Assembly (NCBI GenBank): GCA_900540365.1
Contig: UQFN01000006.1
Location: forward strand, 39,009 to 103,008
DNA from: an uncultured Mollicutes bacterium
GTDB lineage: Bacteria > Bacillota_I > Bacilli_A > RFN20 > CAG-826
Length of the DNA stretch: 64,000 nt
Direction: 5' to 3'
The notes beneath the pieces are model-generated. The model was not told where the DNA came from and did no database searches. It worked only from the letters and a program-made list of their open reading frames with translations. The number at the start of each line of letters is the position of its first letter. Position 1 is the stretch's first letter. This document shows positions 27,665 to 35,166 of the stretch, one piece after another. The position numbers were made by a program, and so were the translations under genes.

Positions 27665-28966
27665 ATGATTGAATATAAAATGAAATTAACAGATGAAGAA
27701 ATATCTATTTTAAAAGGTGAACAAGGTGAAGTTAAAAGAAAAATGATGGAAACCTTAGTTCTTTTTGGAGATATTTTTAATGCTAAAAGAATGGTAAAAA
27801 TTACTCATCCAATGGGACATTTAGTTACTTCTTTTGGAATTCCCTTACTTCATCCACTTTATAAAACAATGGATGAAATTAATTTAGAAAAATGTGTTGC
27901 TGAAGGTGGATTTACTATTGATCCACGTCCATTAGATTATAAAAATGTAAAATGTAATTTATTGGAAAGAGCAGTTTTTGATTTAGTTTTATATGGCAAA
28001 CAAAAAGATTATGAAAAACAACTTTTAAAAGCTGGTTTAGTTGATTTAGAATCATTTTCTTGCGCTTGTTATTTAAAAGAATGCGGCAATCGACCAAATA
28101 AAGGAGATATTTTATCTTGGGCTGAAAGTAGTGCAGTTGTTTTTGCAAATAGTGTTTTAGGAGCAAGATGTAATCGTAATAGTGGAATGCTTGATTTATT
28201 TGGTTCAATTTTAGGAGTAGTTCCTGAATTTGGTCTTTTATTAGATGAAAATCGTAAAGCTACTTGGGTTATTGATGTTAAAACTACAAAAGTTCCAGAA
28301 GCACAAATTTTAGGTAGTGCTATTGGAATGAAAGTAATGGAAGAAGTTCCTTATATTATTGGATTAGATAAGTTTATTGGTACTTCGATTAATGATGAAA
28401 CTGAAGCTTATTTAAAAGATATGGGAGCAGCAAGTGCTAGTAATGGAGCAGTTGGCTTATTCCATGTTGAAAATTTAACTCCTGAAGCTAAAGAATTAAA
28501 AGAAAAATTAATTAAAGAAGATGCTAAACATTATATTATTGATGATGAAGAGTTAGAAAGAGTTTATAAATCTTATCCAAATATGTGGAAAAATAAGACA
28601 AAAGATCCTGAATTATGTTTTATTGGATGTCCACATTTAAGCTTAGCTCAAGTAATTAAATGGAGAGATGATATAAAAACAAGCCTTGAAAAACATCACC
28701 TTAATCATGTTGTTTGTGAAGTAGTTTTAACTCTTCCTCCAAAAGTTAAAAAAGTTCTTCTTATGGAACATAAAGAAGTTTATGAAGACTTATACAAGTT
28801 TGGTTGCAAAATTTCTTCAATATGTCCTTTAATGTATACTAATAATCCACTTGTACATAAAAAAGCCATTATTACAAATTCTAATAAATTAAGAACTTAT
28901 TCAATGGCACGTTATTTTAAAGATGAAGATATCTTGAAATTAATTTGTGGTGAAAGGATCTATTAA
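27665..28966 (+). CDS. Aconitase X large (catalytic) subunit
   Basis: 433 aa, DUF521/AcnX family, [Fe-S] dehydratase. Seen: THPMGHLVTSFGIP near the N-terminus, SCACYLKECGNRPNKGD, AESSAVVFANSVLGARCNRN (the conserved ANSVLGAR block), and Cys in FIGCPHLSLAQ near the C-terminus. Known members are phosphomevalonate dehydratase in archaea and cis-3-hydroxy-L-proline dehydratase in bacteria. No proline or mevalonate gene is adjacent here; the neighbour is an ene-reductase. Ribosome site AGGTGG at 27652-27657, ATG 27665. The small subunit follows after 2 bases. The family is secure; the substrate is open. Confidence 0.88.
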   Translation: MIEYKMKLTDEEISILKGEQGEVKRKMMETLVLFGDIFNAKRMVKITHPMGHLVTSFGIPLLHPLYKTMDEINLEKCVAEGGFTIDPRPLDYKNVKCNLLERAVFDLVLYGKQKDYEKQLLKAGLVDLESFSCACYLKECGNRPNKGDILSWAESSAVVFANSVLGARCNRNSGMLDLFGSILGVVPEFGLLLDENRKATWVIDVKTTKVPEAQILGSAIGMKVMEEVPYIIGLDKFIGTSINDETEAYLKDMGAASASNGAVGLFHVENLTPEAKELKEKLIKEDAKHYIIDDEELERVYKSYPNMWKNKTKDPELCFIGCPHLSLAQVIKWRDDIKTSLEKHHLNHVVCEVVLTLPPKVKKVLLMEHKEVYEDLYKFGCKISSICPLMYTNNPLVHKKAIITNSNKLRTYSMARYFKDEDILKLICGERIY

Positions 28967-28968
28967 TT

Positions 28969-29409
28969 ATGAAAAAATTTAAAGGTAGAGTAATAGCAAA
29001 AGGTAATTTTGTTGGAGAAGCAGTTGTAACTCATCAAGGATTTAATACCTTAGCTAGTTGTCAAAAATCAGCTTTAATGAATAAGAAAAACATTAATGTT
29101 TCTGATCAAAATAATGCTGAAATTTATAATTTAGATATTACAAATAAAATACTTTGTTTACCAATTACGATTGGTTCAACAACAGGAGGATTAATTATCC
29201 AAACTATTTGTGATATGAAAATTAATCCATGTGCATTTTTATTTAGTGAAACAATTGATAGTTTAGCTGCTAGTGGAATCGTACTTGCTAAGGTTTGGCA
29301 AGATAGTAATATTATTTGTATTGATCAATTAGGAGAAGAATTTTTAAATAGTGTACATACTAATGATCAAGTAGAAATTAAGGAAGATGGAACAGTAATT
29401 ATCCTTTAA
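28969..29409 (+). CDS. Aconitase X small (swivel) subunit
   Basis: 146 aa, DUF126 swivelling domain: N-terminal KGRVIAKGNFVGEAVV, LDITNKILCLPITIGSTTGG with the substrate-binding Ser/Thr loop, and a C-terminal DQVEIKEDGTVIIL strand. It forms the heterodimer with the preceding protein and closes the active site. The gene is separate, as in archaea and many bacteria, not fused. It ends the operon that starts at 25599. Confidence 0.88.
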   Translation: MKKFKGRVIAKGNFVGEAVVTHQGFNTLASCQKSALMNKKNINVSDQNNAEIYNLDITNKILCLPITIGSTTGGLIIQTICDMKINPCAFLFSETIDSLAASGIVLAKVWQDSNIICIDQLGEEFLNSVHTNDQVEIKEDGTVIIL

Positions 29410-29446
29410 AAGTCTTTAATTTTTATAAAAACCTTGCAAAAATCAA
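29404..29446 (-). repeat. Copy of the dispersed element between the AcnX genes and the LacI gene
   Basis: On the minus strand it reads TTGATTTTTGCAAGGTTTTT, then ATAAAAATTAAAGACTTTTA. It is nearly the same over 35 nt as the copies at 34249-34282 and 4688-4724. Here it points against both flanking genes. Confidence 0.5.
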
Positions 29447-29558
29447 CTATTTTTCAAATATTTATGCATAATAAAAATTAGTTACAATTTGCTACTTATT
29501 AATTGTTAAAAGAAAAAAGCTTAATTAATTTATTAATTAAAAATAAAATGAAAAGAAT

Positions 29559-29605
29559 TGAAAATAAATTGAAAATATTTACATTTATTTTCATTATGGT
29601 AAGAT
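29559..29605 (+). promoter_or_regulatory. Promoter and operator-like repeats of the LacI-family gene
   Basis: TGAAAATA at 29570-29577 and TATTTTCA at 29586-29593 form an inverted repeat with an 8-nt spacer; another TGAAAATA starts at 29559. TTTACA (29578-29583), 16 nt, TAAGAT (29600-29605) is a plausible promoter starting RNA at or just before ATG 29612; TTGAAA (29569) to CATTAT (29592) is an alternative. The repeats cover the promoter, as expected for autoregulation. Confidence 0.5.
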
Positions 29606-29611
29606 AATTCT

Positions 29612-30610
29612 ATGGGAAGTTTTAAAGAAAGAGTTACGATTTATGAAGTTGCCAAAGTCAGTGGTGTCTCTTTAGCGACCGTTAGTCGTGTCATTAATAA
29701 TGTCGAAAGTGTTAAGCCTGAGACTAAACGTAAAGTCTTATCAGTCATTAAGAAATTAGGTTATAAACCTAGTGGCTTAGCTCAAGCCTTAGCAACTAAT
29801 AAAAGCACTAATATTGGAGTAATTATACCTAGTGCTAACTATGTTTATATTTCTAATATGCTTAATGGTATTAGTGAAGTTTGTAAAAGTAAGGGTTTCA
29901 CTTTAAGTTTATATACAACTAGTCATAGCCGTGAAGATGCTTTACATATTCTTGAAAAAGTTATTTCATCGCATGTTGATGGAGTTATTGTTTTCGATGA
30001 TGAATTAAATAGTGAAGATTTAGAAGTTTGTTCATCTTATAATGTCCCAGTAATTAACGTAAATAATAAGTTAATTGGTAGTAAGATTGGCTGTATTTCT
30101 TTTGGATATGAACATTTAATTAAACAAGTAATTCGTGATTATTTTAATAAAGGCGATAAACAAATGACTTTCCTTCATGTTCATAATGCAGGTCGTTTAT
30201 TAAATCGTATTGAAAATGCCTTTATTCAAACTCATATTGATAATGACCGCGAATATAATATTATGAATTGCGATGATAGTTATACAAGAACTTATCGTGA
30301 CTTTATGGAAAGATTTAAAGTTAAAAGAAAAGAATATGTCATTGCATATCGTGATTCAATTGCTGCTGCGGTATTAAATGCTGCTAGTGACTCAGGTTTA
30401 TCAATTCCAGATGATGTTGAAGTATTATCAATTATTGGGACAAAATATTCTGCAATTATTAGACCACAAATTTCTTCAATGTATATTAATATGCAAGAAG
30501 TCGGACAACGTGCAATGTATATGTTAATTGATTTAATTAATGAAAGACTTTTTGATAAAGAATATAAATTTGAATCAATTTATGTTAAACGTCAATCGAC
30601 AAAATATTAA
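29612..30610 (+). CDS. LacI-family transcriptional regulator
   Basis: 332 aa. N-terminal helix-turn-helix YEVAKVSGVSLATVSRVINN at residues 11-30, hinge KPSGLAQALATNKSTNIGVI, then a periplasmic-binding-like sensor domain with the closing QEVGQRAMYMLIDLI helix. No Shine-Dalgarno precedes ATG 29612. It follows the ene-reductase/aconitase X operon, and both promoters carry GAAAATA half-sites, so it probably regulates that operon and itself. The effector is unknown. apt follows after 12 bases and may be read through. Confidence 0.9.
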   Translation: MGSFKERVTIYEVAKVSGVSLATVSRVINNVESVKPETKRKVLSVIKKLGYKPSGLAQALATNKSTNIGVIIPSANYVYISNMLNGISEVCKSKGFTLSLYTTSHSREDALHILEKVISSHVDGVIVFDDELNSEDLEVCSSYNVPVINVNNKLIGSKIGCISFGYEHLIKQVIRDYFNKGDKQMTFLHVHNAGRLLNRIENAFIQTHIDNDREYNIMNCDDSYTRTYRDFMERFKVKRKEYVIAYRDSIAAAVLNAASDSGLSIPDDVEVLSIIGTKYSAIIRPQISSMYINMQEVGQRAMYMLIDLINERLFDKEYKFESIYVKRQSTKY

Positions 30611-30622
30611 AGAGGGTATTTT

Positions 30623-31333
30623 ATGGATACATATGATAAATACATAAGAACAGTTTCAGATTTTCCTATTAAAGGAATTAAGTTTAGAGATATTACTCCA
30701 TTACTTTCTAATGGAGATAGTTTTCATCAAGCAATTATGGATTTGAATAAACTTTTACCTTCCTACGATAAATGGGACAAAATTATTTGTGCTGAAAGTA
30801 GAGGCTTTATTTTTGGATCTCCACTTGCAAGTTTAAATAATAAGGGAATAGTTATTGCTAGAAAAGCTGGTAAACTTCCTCTTGTTGGTTTAAGTGAAAC
30901 ATATGGTCTTGAATATGGTACCGCAACTATTGAAATACCTTTAGATTCAATTAATCCAGGAGATAGAGTAGTAATTCTTGATGATTTAATTGCTACTGGT
31001 GGAAGTGCTCTAGCTATGAAAAAACTTGTAGAAAAAGCTGGAGGAATTCCAATTTTAGGTTTATTTTTAATTGAACTTCGTTCATTAGAAGGATATAAAA
31101 CTCTTGGTTTACCATGTGCTAGTATTGTTAGTTATGGACTTCATGATGGAGACTTATTACAAATTGAAAATGGTAAGGAATTATATGGCACTTTTGTTAA
31201 AAAAGTTAACGAAGATGAAATTGAAGTTTCTTATGAAAGTCATTCTAATGAAGTAATTAAAAAACATCAAATAATTAACATTATTGAAAAAGATGAAAAA
31301 GGACGCTTAACTTATTTAAAATATCGTGACTAG
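30623..31333 (+). CDS. apt: Adenine phosphoribosyltransferase with a C-terminal extension
   Basis: Converts adenine and PRPP to AMP. 236 aa where about 170 is usual. Residues 1-170 carry the Apt core: FPIKGIKFRDITPLL at 14-28, ESRGFIFG, RKAGKLPL and the PRPP loop VVILDDLIATGGSA around Asp120. The remaining 60-65 residues (from LQIENGKELYGTF) alternate short strands rich in Glu and Lys and look like a small extra beta domain I cannot name. Ribosome site GAGGG before ATG 30623. Confidence 0.9.
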   Translation: MDTYDKYIRTVSDFPIKGIKFRDITPLLSNGDSFHQAIMDLNKLLPSYDKWDKIICAESRGFIFGSPLASLNNKGIVIARKAGKLPLVGLSETYGLEYGTATIEIPLDSINPGDRVVILDDLIATGGSALAMKKLVEKAGGIPILGLFLIELRSLEGYKTLGLPCASIVSYGLHDGDLLQIENGKELYGTFVKKVNEDEIEVSYESHSNEVIKKHQIINIIEKDEKGRLTYLKYRD

Positions 31334-31357
31334 GAGGACACTTTTAGTGTAAATTAT
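31332..31357 (+). promoter_or_regulatory. tyrS ribosome site separated from its start by a hairpin
   Basis: AGGAGG (31332-31337) lies 20 nt before ATG 31358, too far for normal initiation. The gap holds a perfect hairpin ACACT-TTT-AGTGT (31338-31350); folding it leaves 7 nt, the usual spacing. The other candidate starts in the gap are out of frame or run into a stop. Confidence 0.5.
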
Positions 31358-32608
31358 ATGGATATTATTGAAGATTTAACATATAGAGGTTTAATTAAAG
31401 ATTTTTCTAATAAAGAAAATGTAATTGAACTCTTAAAAACCCCTCAAACTATTTATTGTGGTTTTGATCCAAGTGCATCTAGTATGCATATTGGTAATTT
31501 CGTTATGATTTCTATTTTAATGAGATTGCAAAAAGCTGGACATCGAATTATTGCTTTAGTTGGTGGTGGAACTGGGATGATTGGTGATCCTAGTGGAAAA
31601 AGTAAAGAAAGAGCTTTTTTAACAGCAGAAGATGTTAAAAACAATACAGAAGCAATAAAAAAACAATTAAGTAAATTTTTAGATTTTTCTACTCCTGAAA
31701 GTGGAATTGTCGTAAATAATTATGATTGGTTAAGTAAATTAAGTTTAATTGATTATTTACGTGATGTTGGAAAACATTTTGGTATCAATTATATGTTAAA
31801 TAAAGATATCGTTGCTTCAAGACTTGAAAGTGGAATTTCTTTAACTGAATTTTGCTATATGACTTTACAATCATATGATTTTTATAAATTGCATAAAGAC
31901 TATGGTTGTAATATACAAATTGGTGGAGGAGATCAATGGGGTAATTTAACTTGCGGGTTAGATTACATTCGTAAAATTGAAGGTCCGGACACCAAATGTG
32001 AAGTAATGACTGCAAATTTAATTACTAAAAGTGATGGTAAGAAATTTGGTAAAAGTGAAGATGGTGCAATTTATTTAGATGAAAAATTAGTTAGCCCATA
32101 TAAAATGTATCAATTTTTCATTAATCAAACTGATGAAGATGCAATTAGATATTTAAAGATTTTTACTTTCTTAACTAAAGAGGAAATTAATGAAGTTGAA
32201 AAAGAACATTTAGCAAATTTAGGAGCTCGAATTGGTCAAAAACGTCTTGCTTATGAAGTTACTAAAATTATTCATGGTGAAGAAAAAGCTAATGAAGCAG
32301 TTATGATGTCAAATGCTTTATTTAGCGGTGAGTTTACTAAATTAAATAAAGAACAAATTTTAGAATTATTTAATTCAATCAAATTTAGTTTTAATGAAAA
32401 TCAATTACTTGAAGATATATTAATTAATATTAAGGCAGCAAGTAGTAAAAGAGAAGCTCGTGAATTTATTAAAAACGGAGCTATTACTGTTAATAATCAA
32501 AAAATGATTGATCCAAATAAAACTTTTAATAAAGATGAATTAATTGCTAATTCTTTCTTAATTATTAGACGTGGTAAGAAAAACTTTTATTTAGTTGAAT
32601 TAAATTAA
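31358..32608 (+). CDS. tyrS: Tyrosyl-tRNA synthetase
   Basis: Class I synthetase, 416 aa. HIGN at residues 44-47, tyrosine pocket (LQSYDFYKLHKDYGCNIQIG, GGDQWGN), KFGKS at 229-233, and a C-terminal S4 RNA-binding domain (SSKREAREFIKNGAITVNNQ). Unlike leuS, thrS and alaS it has no T-box; instead the start follows the hairpin-spaced ribosome site described separately. The next gene begins one base after the stop. Confidence 0.97.
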   Translation: MDIIEDLTYRGLIKDFSNKENVIELLKTPQTIYCGFDPSASSMHIGNFVMISILMRLQKAGHRIIALVGGGTGMIGDPSGKSKERAFLTAEDVKNNTEAIKKQLSKFLDFSTPESGIVVNNYDWLSKLSLIDYLRDVGKHFGINYMLNKDIVASRLESGISLTEFCYMTLQSYDFYKLHKDYGCNIQIGGGDQWGNLTCGLDYIRKIEGPDTKCEVMTANLITKSDGKKFGKSEDGAIYLDEKLVSPYKMYQFFINQTDEDAIRYLKIFTFLTKEEINEVEKEHLANLGARIGQKRLAYEVTKIIHGEEKANEAVMMSNALFSGEFTKLNKEQILELFNSIKFSFNENQLLEDILINIKAASSKREAREFIKNGAITVNNQKMIDPNKTFNKDELIANSFLIIRRGKKNFYLVELN

Positions 32609-32609
32609 T

Positions 32610-33356
32610 ATGAAAATAGTTTCTTGGAATGTAAATGGAATTAGAAGTGTCTTACAAAAAGGACTAAAAGATTTTATTTCAAAAGGAAATTATGAAATAG
32701 TTTGTTTTCAAGAAACTAAAATGCAAATGACTAATGAGGATAATTTTTTAAATTATCCTCATTTTTATTTTTCAAATGCTCTTAAAAAAGGTTATAGTGG
32801 AACTGCAATTTATTCTAAAATAAAACCATTAAATGTAACTTATGGGATTTATAATGAATATAACGATGAAGGAAGATTAATAACTTTAGAATTTGATAAT
32901 TTTTATTTAATTAATTGTTATTCTCCAAACTCTAAAGATGATTTATCACGAATCCCATATCGTATGGAATTTGAAAATAAATTAAGAAATTACATGTTAG
33001 ATTTAAATAAGATTAAACCAGTAATTTTATGTGGAGATTTAAATGTTGCTCCAACTGAGATTGATTTAAAAAATCCAAAAAATAATCTTAGATCTGCAGG
33101 GTTTACTATTGAAGAACGCGAGAAATTTAAAGAATTAACTAGTACTCAATTTGTAGATTATTTTAGATATTTATATCCAGATAAAATAATTTATACTTGG
33201 TGGAGTTATCGCTTTCAAGCTCGCTTAAAAAATGCTGGGTGGAGAATTGATCATTTTATAGTATCAAAATCTTTATTGAATAATTTGGAAGATATGTCGA
33301 TACTAAATGAAATATATGGAAGTGATCACTGTCCAATTATCTTAACAATAAAATAA
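32610..33356 (+). CDS. xth: Exodeoxyribonuclease III / AP endonuclease
   Basis: 248 aa, EEP-fold nuclease that cuts at abasic sites and trims 3' ends in base excision repair. WNVNGIRS at residues 5-12, CFQETKMQ (catalytic Glu), GYSGTAIYSK, CGDLNVAPTEIDLKNP (Asp, Asn), IYTWWSYRFQARLKNAGWRID, and SDHCPI (catalytic His). No ribosome site: ATG follows the tyrS stop by one base. It is followed by a bidirectional terminator. MutM in the same window belongs to the same repair route. Confidence 0.95.
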   Translation: MKIVSWNVNGIRSVLQKGLKDFISKGNYEIVCFQETKMQMTNEDNFLNYPHFYFSNALKKGYSGTAIYSKIKPLNVTYGIYNEYNDEGRLITLEFDNFYLINCYSPNSKDDLSRIPYRMEFENKLRNYMLDLNKIKPVILCGDLNVAPTEIDLKNPKNNLRSAGFTIEEREKFKELTSTQFVDYFRYLYPDKIIYTWWSYRFQARLKNAGWRIDHFIVSKSLLNNLEDMSILNEIYGSDHCPIILTIK

Positions 33357-33393
33357 AAAAACTCCAAAGTAATATTTGGAGTTTTCATTTTTA
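33355..33393. terminator. Bidirectional intrinsic terminator between xth and rpsD
   Basis: AAAACTCCAAA (33358-33368) pairs perfectly with TTTGGAGTTTT (33375-33385) around a 6-nt loop, with A-rich and T-rich flanks, so it can serve both converging genes. Confidence 0.85.
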
Positions 33394-33407
33394 GATAAGT
33401 AGAAGAA

Positions 33408-34010
33408 CTACAATAATCTGTTATAGTATTCAACGATTTGAGCTTCTTTAATGTCTTGTGGAAGTTCATTTCTTTCAGGGAATCTAACAAAGACACCAGA
33501 TTTTTTCTCAACATCTCTTGAAACATAAGCTACAACAGCAGGAGTTGCTTCGATTGCTGCTTTAACAACAGCTAAATCTTTTGAACCTTCTTTTAAAGAA
33601 ATAACATCGTTAACTTTACATAAATAACTTGGAATATCAATTTTCTTACCATTAACAAGAATATGTCCATGGTTAACCAATTGTCTAGCTTGAGCTCTAG
33701 TTGTAGCAAAGCCCATTCTATAAACTAAATTATCTAATCTTGATTCAAGAATTTTGAAGAAAGCAATACCTGTAATTTCATCACTTTTTGAAGCCATTAA
33801 GAATAATCTACGGAATTGTCTTTCATTAACTCCATACATATCTCTTAATTTTTGTTTTTCAGTAAGTTGTTTTCCATATTCAGAAACTTTCTTTTTATCT
33901 TGTCCATGTTGTCCAGGAGCATATGCTCTCTTTTTTAATTCAACGCCAGTTCCAGACAAAGAAAAATTAAGTCTTCTTGAACGTTTCCATTTTGGTCCAG
34001 TATTTTTCAT
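33408..34010 (-). CDS. rpsD: 30S ribosomal protein S4
   Basis: 200 aa primary 16S rRNA-binding protein. N-terminal KNTGPKWKRSRRLNFSLSG, central YGVNERQFRRLFLMA, S4 domain RLDNLVYRMGFATTRAQARQ with VNHGHILVNGKKIDIPS, and a C-terminal helix QDIKEAQIVEYYNRLL. The Cys zinc knuckle of some S4 proteins is absent, as in many Bacilli. ATG at 34010 has a strong AAGGAGG. Single gene with its own promoter and structured leader. Confidence 0.97.
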   Translation of the reverse strand: MKNTGPKWKRSRRLNFSLSGTGVELKKRAYAPGQHGQDKKKVSEYGKQLTEKQKLRDMYGVNERQFRRLFLMASKSDEITGIAFFKILESRLDNLVYRMGFATTRAQARQLVNHGHILVNGKKIDIPSYLCKVNDVISLKEGSKDLAVVKAAIEATPAVVAYVSRDVEKKSGVFVRFPERNELPQDIKEAQIVEYYNRLL

Positions 34011-34154
34011 ATTAATTTCCTCCTTATTGACCTAATGCACAATAAAGCAAGGTATAAATTCCATTCTTCGGATGATATTTTTTCACCGTGTAGCTAGGGT
34101 TACTTATTTAAAATGTCATCAGACAAGAAGTATTTATATGCTGCATTAAAATGC
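34011..34154 (-). ncRNA. rpsD mRNA leader, probable S4 autoregulatory structure
   Basis: About 140 nt separate the predicted RNA start (about 34154) from the rpsD ATG, much longer than other leaders here. It holds complementary pieces and a well-conserved-looking ACCCTAGCTACACGGTG core (complement of 34083-34099). S4 leaders of Firmicutes bind S4 and repress translation; this is inferred from position and length, and I did not fold the whole region. Confidence 0.45.
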
Positions 34155-34160
34155 TTTAAT

Positions 34161-34189
34161 ATTTTAATAAATATTAAGAGCATTGTCAA
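34161..34189 (-). promoter_or_regulatory. SigA promoter of rpsD
   Basis: On the minus strand: TTGACA (complement of 34184-34189), 17 nt, TAAAAT (complement of 34161-34166). The best consensus promoter in the window. Confidence 0.8.
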
Positions 34190-34248
34190 TTAGTGATTAA
34201 GAAATTGAGTTATTTAATATTAAAAAATAAAATTTTGTAAAAAAAATT

Positions 34249-34311
34249 GAGTTTTAAAGGGTTTTTATAAAAATTAATGAATATTTTTATCTGAAATACT
34301 ATAATAAAAAT
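34249..34311 (+). repeat. Dispersed element and promoter ahead of the alpha/beta hydrolase
   Basis: GAGTTTTAAAGGGTTTTT at 34249-34266 followed by ATAAAAATTAATGA matches the other intergenic copies. Further on, TATAAT at 34300-34305 lies 6 nt before ATG 34312. The rest of 34190-34248 is A/T-rich and I see nothing else in it. Confidence 0.45.
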
Positions 34312-35142
34312 ATGAAAATTATAGAAATTGATTTATATGATTATTATCATTTACCAAAGGAAAAAGGTTATCAAGGTATTTTAACTTGCTATTTAATCTC
34401 TAAAAATAATGAAATTAGTACCTCAAGAAAATTTCCTGCAATGTTAATTTTACCTGGAGGTGGATATCATTTTGTTTCTTTTAGAGAAGATGAACCGGTA
34501 GCAATTTATTTACTTAATGAAGGAATTTGTGCATTTACTTTAAAATATACGATTGATGTAAGTTATCCTGTTCAAGTAAAAGAAGGATTATTAGCACTTA
34601 AATTTATTAATGAACATGCTAATGAATTTAACTTAAGAAAAGAAAGAATCGGAGTAATGGGATTTAGTGCTGGAGCACACTTAACATGCTTAATTAGTAA
34701 TCTAAATGGTTTAAATTATTTAGAAGATAAAGAAAATATTAATCGCCCATATTTAAATGTTTTAGGATATCCAGTTGTTAATTTTACTAACTTAAAAACA
34801 CCAAATTCTTTTTATTATTTAACTAATAATAACGAAGAACTTGCTAAAACTTTAGATTTAAAGAAAATTATTAATAATTTATCACCAAAAGCATTTATTT
34901 TTTCAACTTGTGATGATGGCTTAGTTGATATATCAAATACAATTAATTTAATTTCTTTATATAAAAAATATAATGTTCCTTTTGAAGTTCATATTTTTAA
35001 TGAAGGGGAACATGGAATGAGTTTATCAAATATAAATGTTTATCATGAGACTAGACTTAATGAAATAAAAAAAATAAATTCAATTTGGCTTAAGTTGTTA
35101 CATGATTATTTTTTAAAGAATGACTTTGTAATTAAAGATTAA
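34312..35142 (+). CDS. Alpha/beta hydrolase, acetyl-esterase-like
   Basis: 276 aa soluble hydrolase. Oxyanion region LPGGGYHFVSFRE at about residues 46-58, nucleophile elbow GFSAGAH (Ser near 123), acid Asp in CDDGLVD, and His in EGEHGMS near the C-terminus, so the triad is complete. It resembles BD-FAE/Aes-type esterases that deacetylate sugars or xylan fragments; no signal peptide, so it would act inside the cell on imported substrates. No ribosome site; the -10 lies 6 nt before ATG, suggesting a leaderless mRNA. Stands alone between rpsD and thrS. Confidence 0.82.
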   Translation: MKIIEIDLYDYYHLPKEKGYQGILTCYLISKNNEISTSRKFPAMLILPGGGYHFVSFREDEPVAIYLLNEGICAFTLKYTIDVSYPVQVKEGLLALKFINEHANEFNLRKERIGVMGFSAGAHLTCLISNLNGLNYLEDKENINRPYLNVLGYPVVNFTNLKTPNSFYYLTNNNEELAKTLDLKKIINNLSPKAFIFSTCDDGLVDISNTINLISLYKKYNVPFEVHIFNEGEHGMSLSNINVYHETRLNEIKKINSIWLKLLHDYFLKNDFVIKD

Positions 35143-35143
35143 A

Positions 35144-35166
35144 AAAAGCCGATTGAATCGGCTTTT
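35144..35166. terminator. Bidirectional intrinsic terminator between hydrolase and thrS
   Basis: AAAAGCCGAT (35144-35153), loop TGA, ATCGGCTTTT (35157-35166): a perfect 10-bp stem with A and T runs outside. It touches the last thrS codons. Confidence 0.88.

Noticed and set aside
34190..34248. A small gene or RNA between rpsD and the hydrolase
   Set aside because: Only A/T-rich sequence without start, ribosome site or stable stem was seen.
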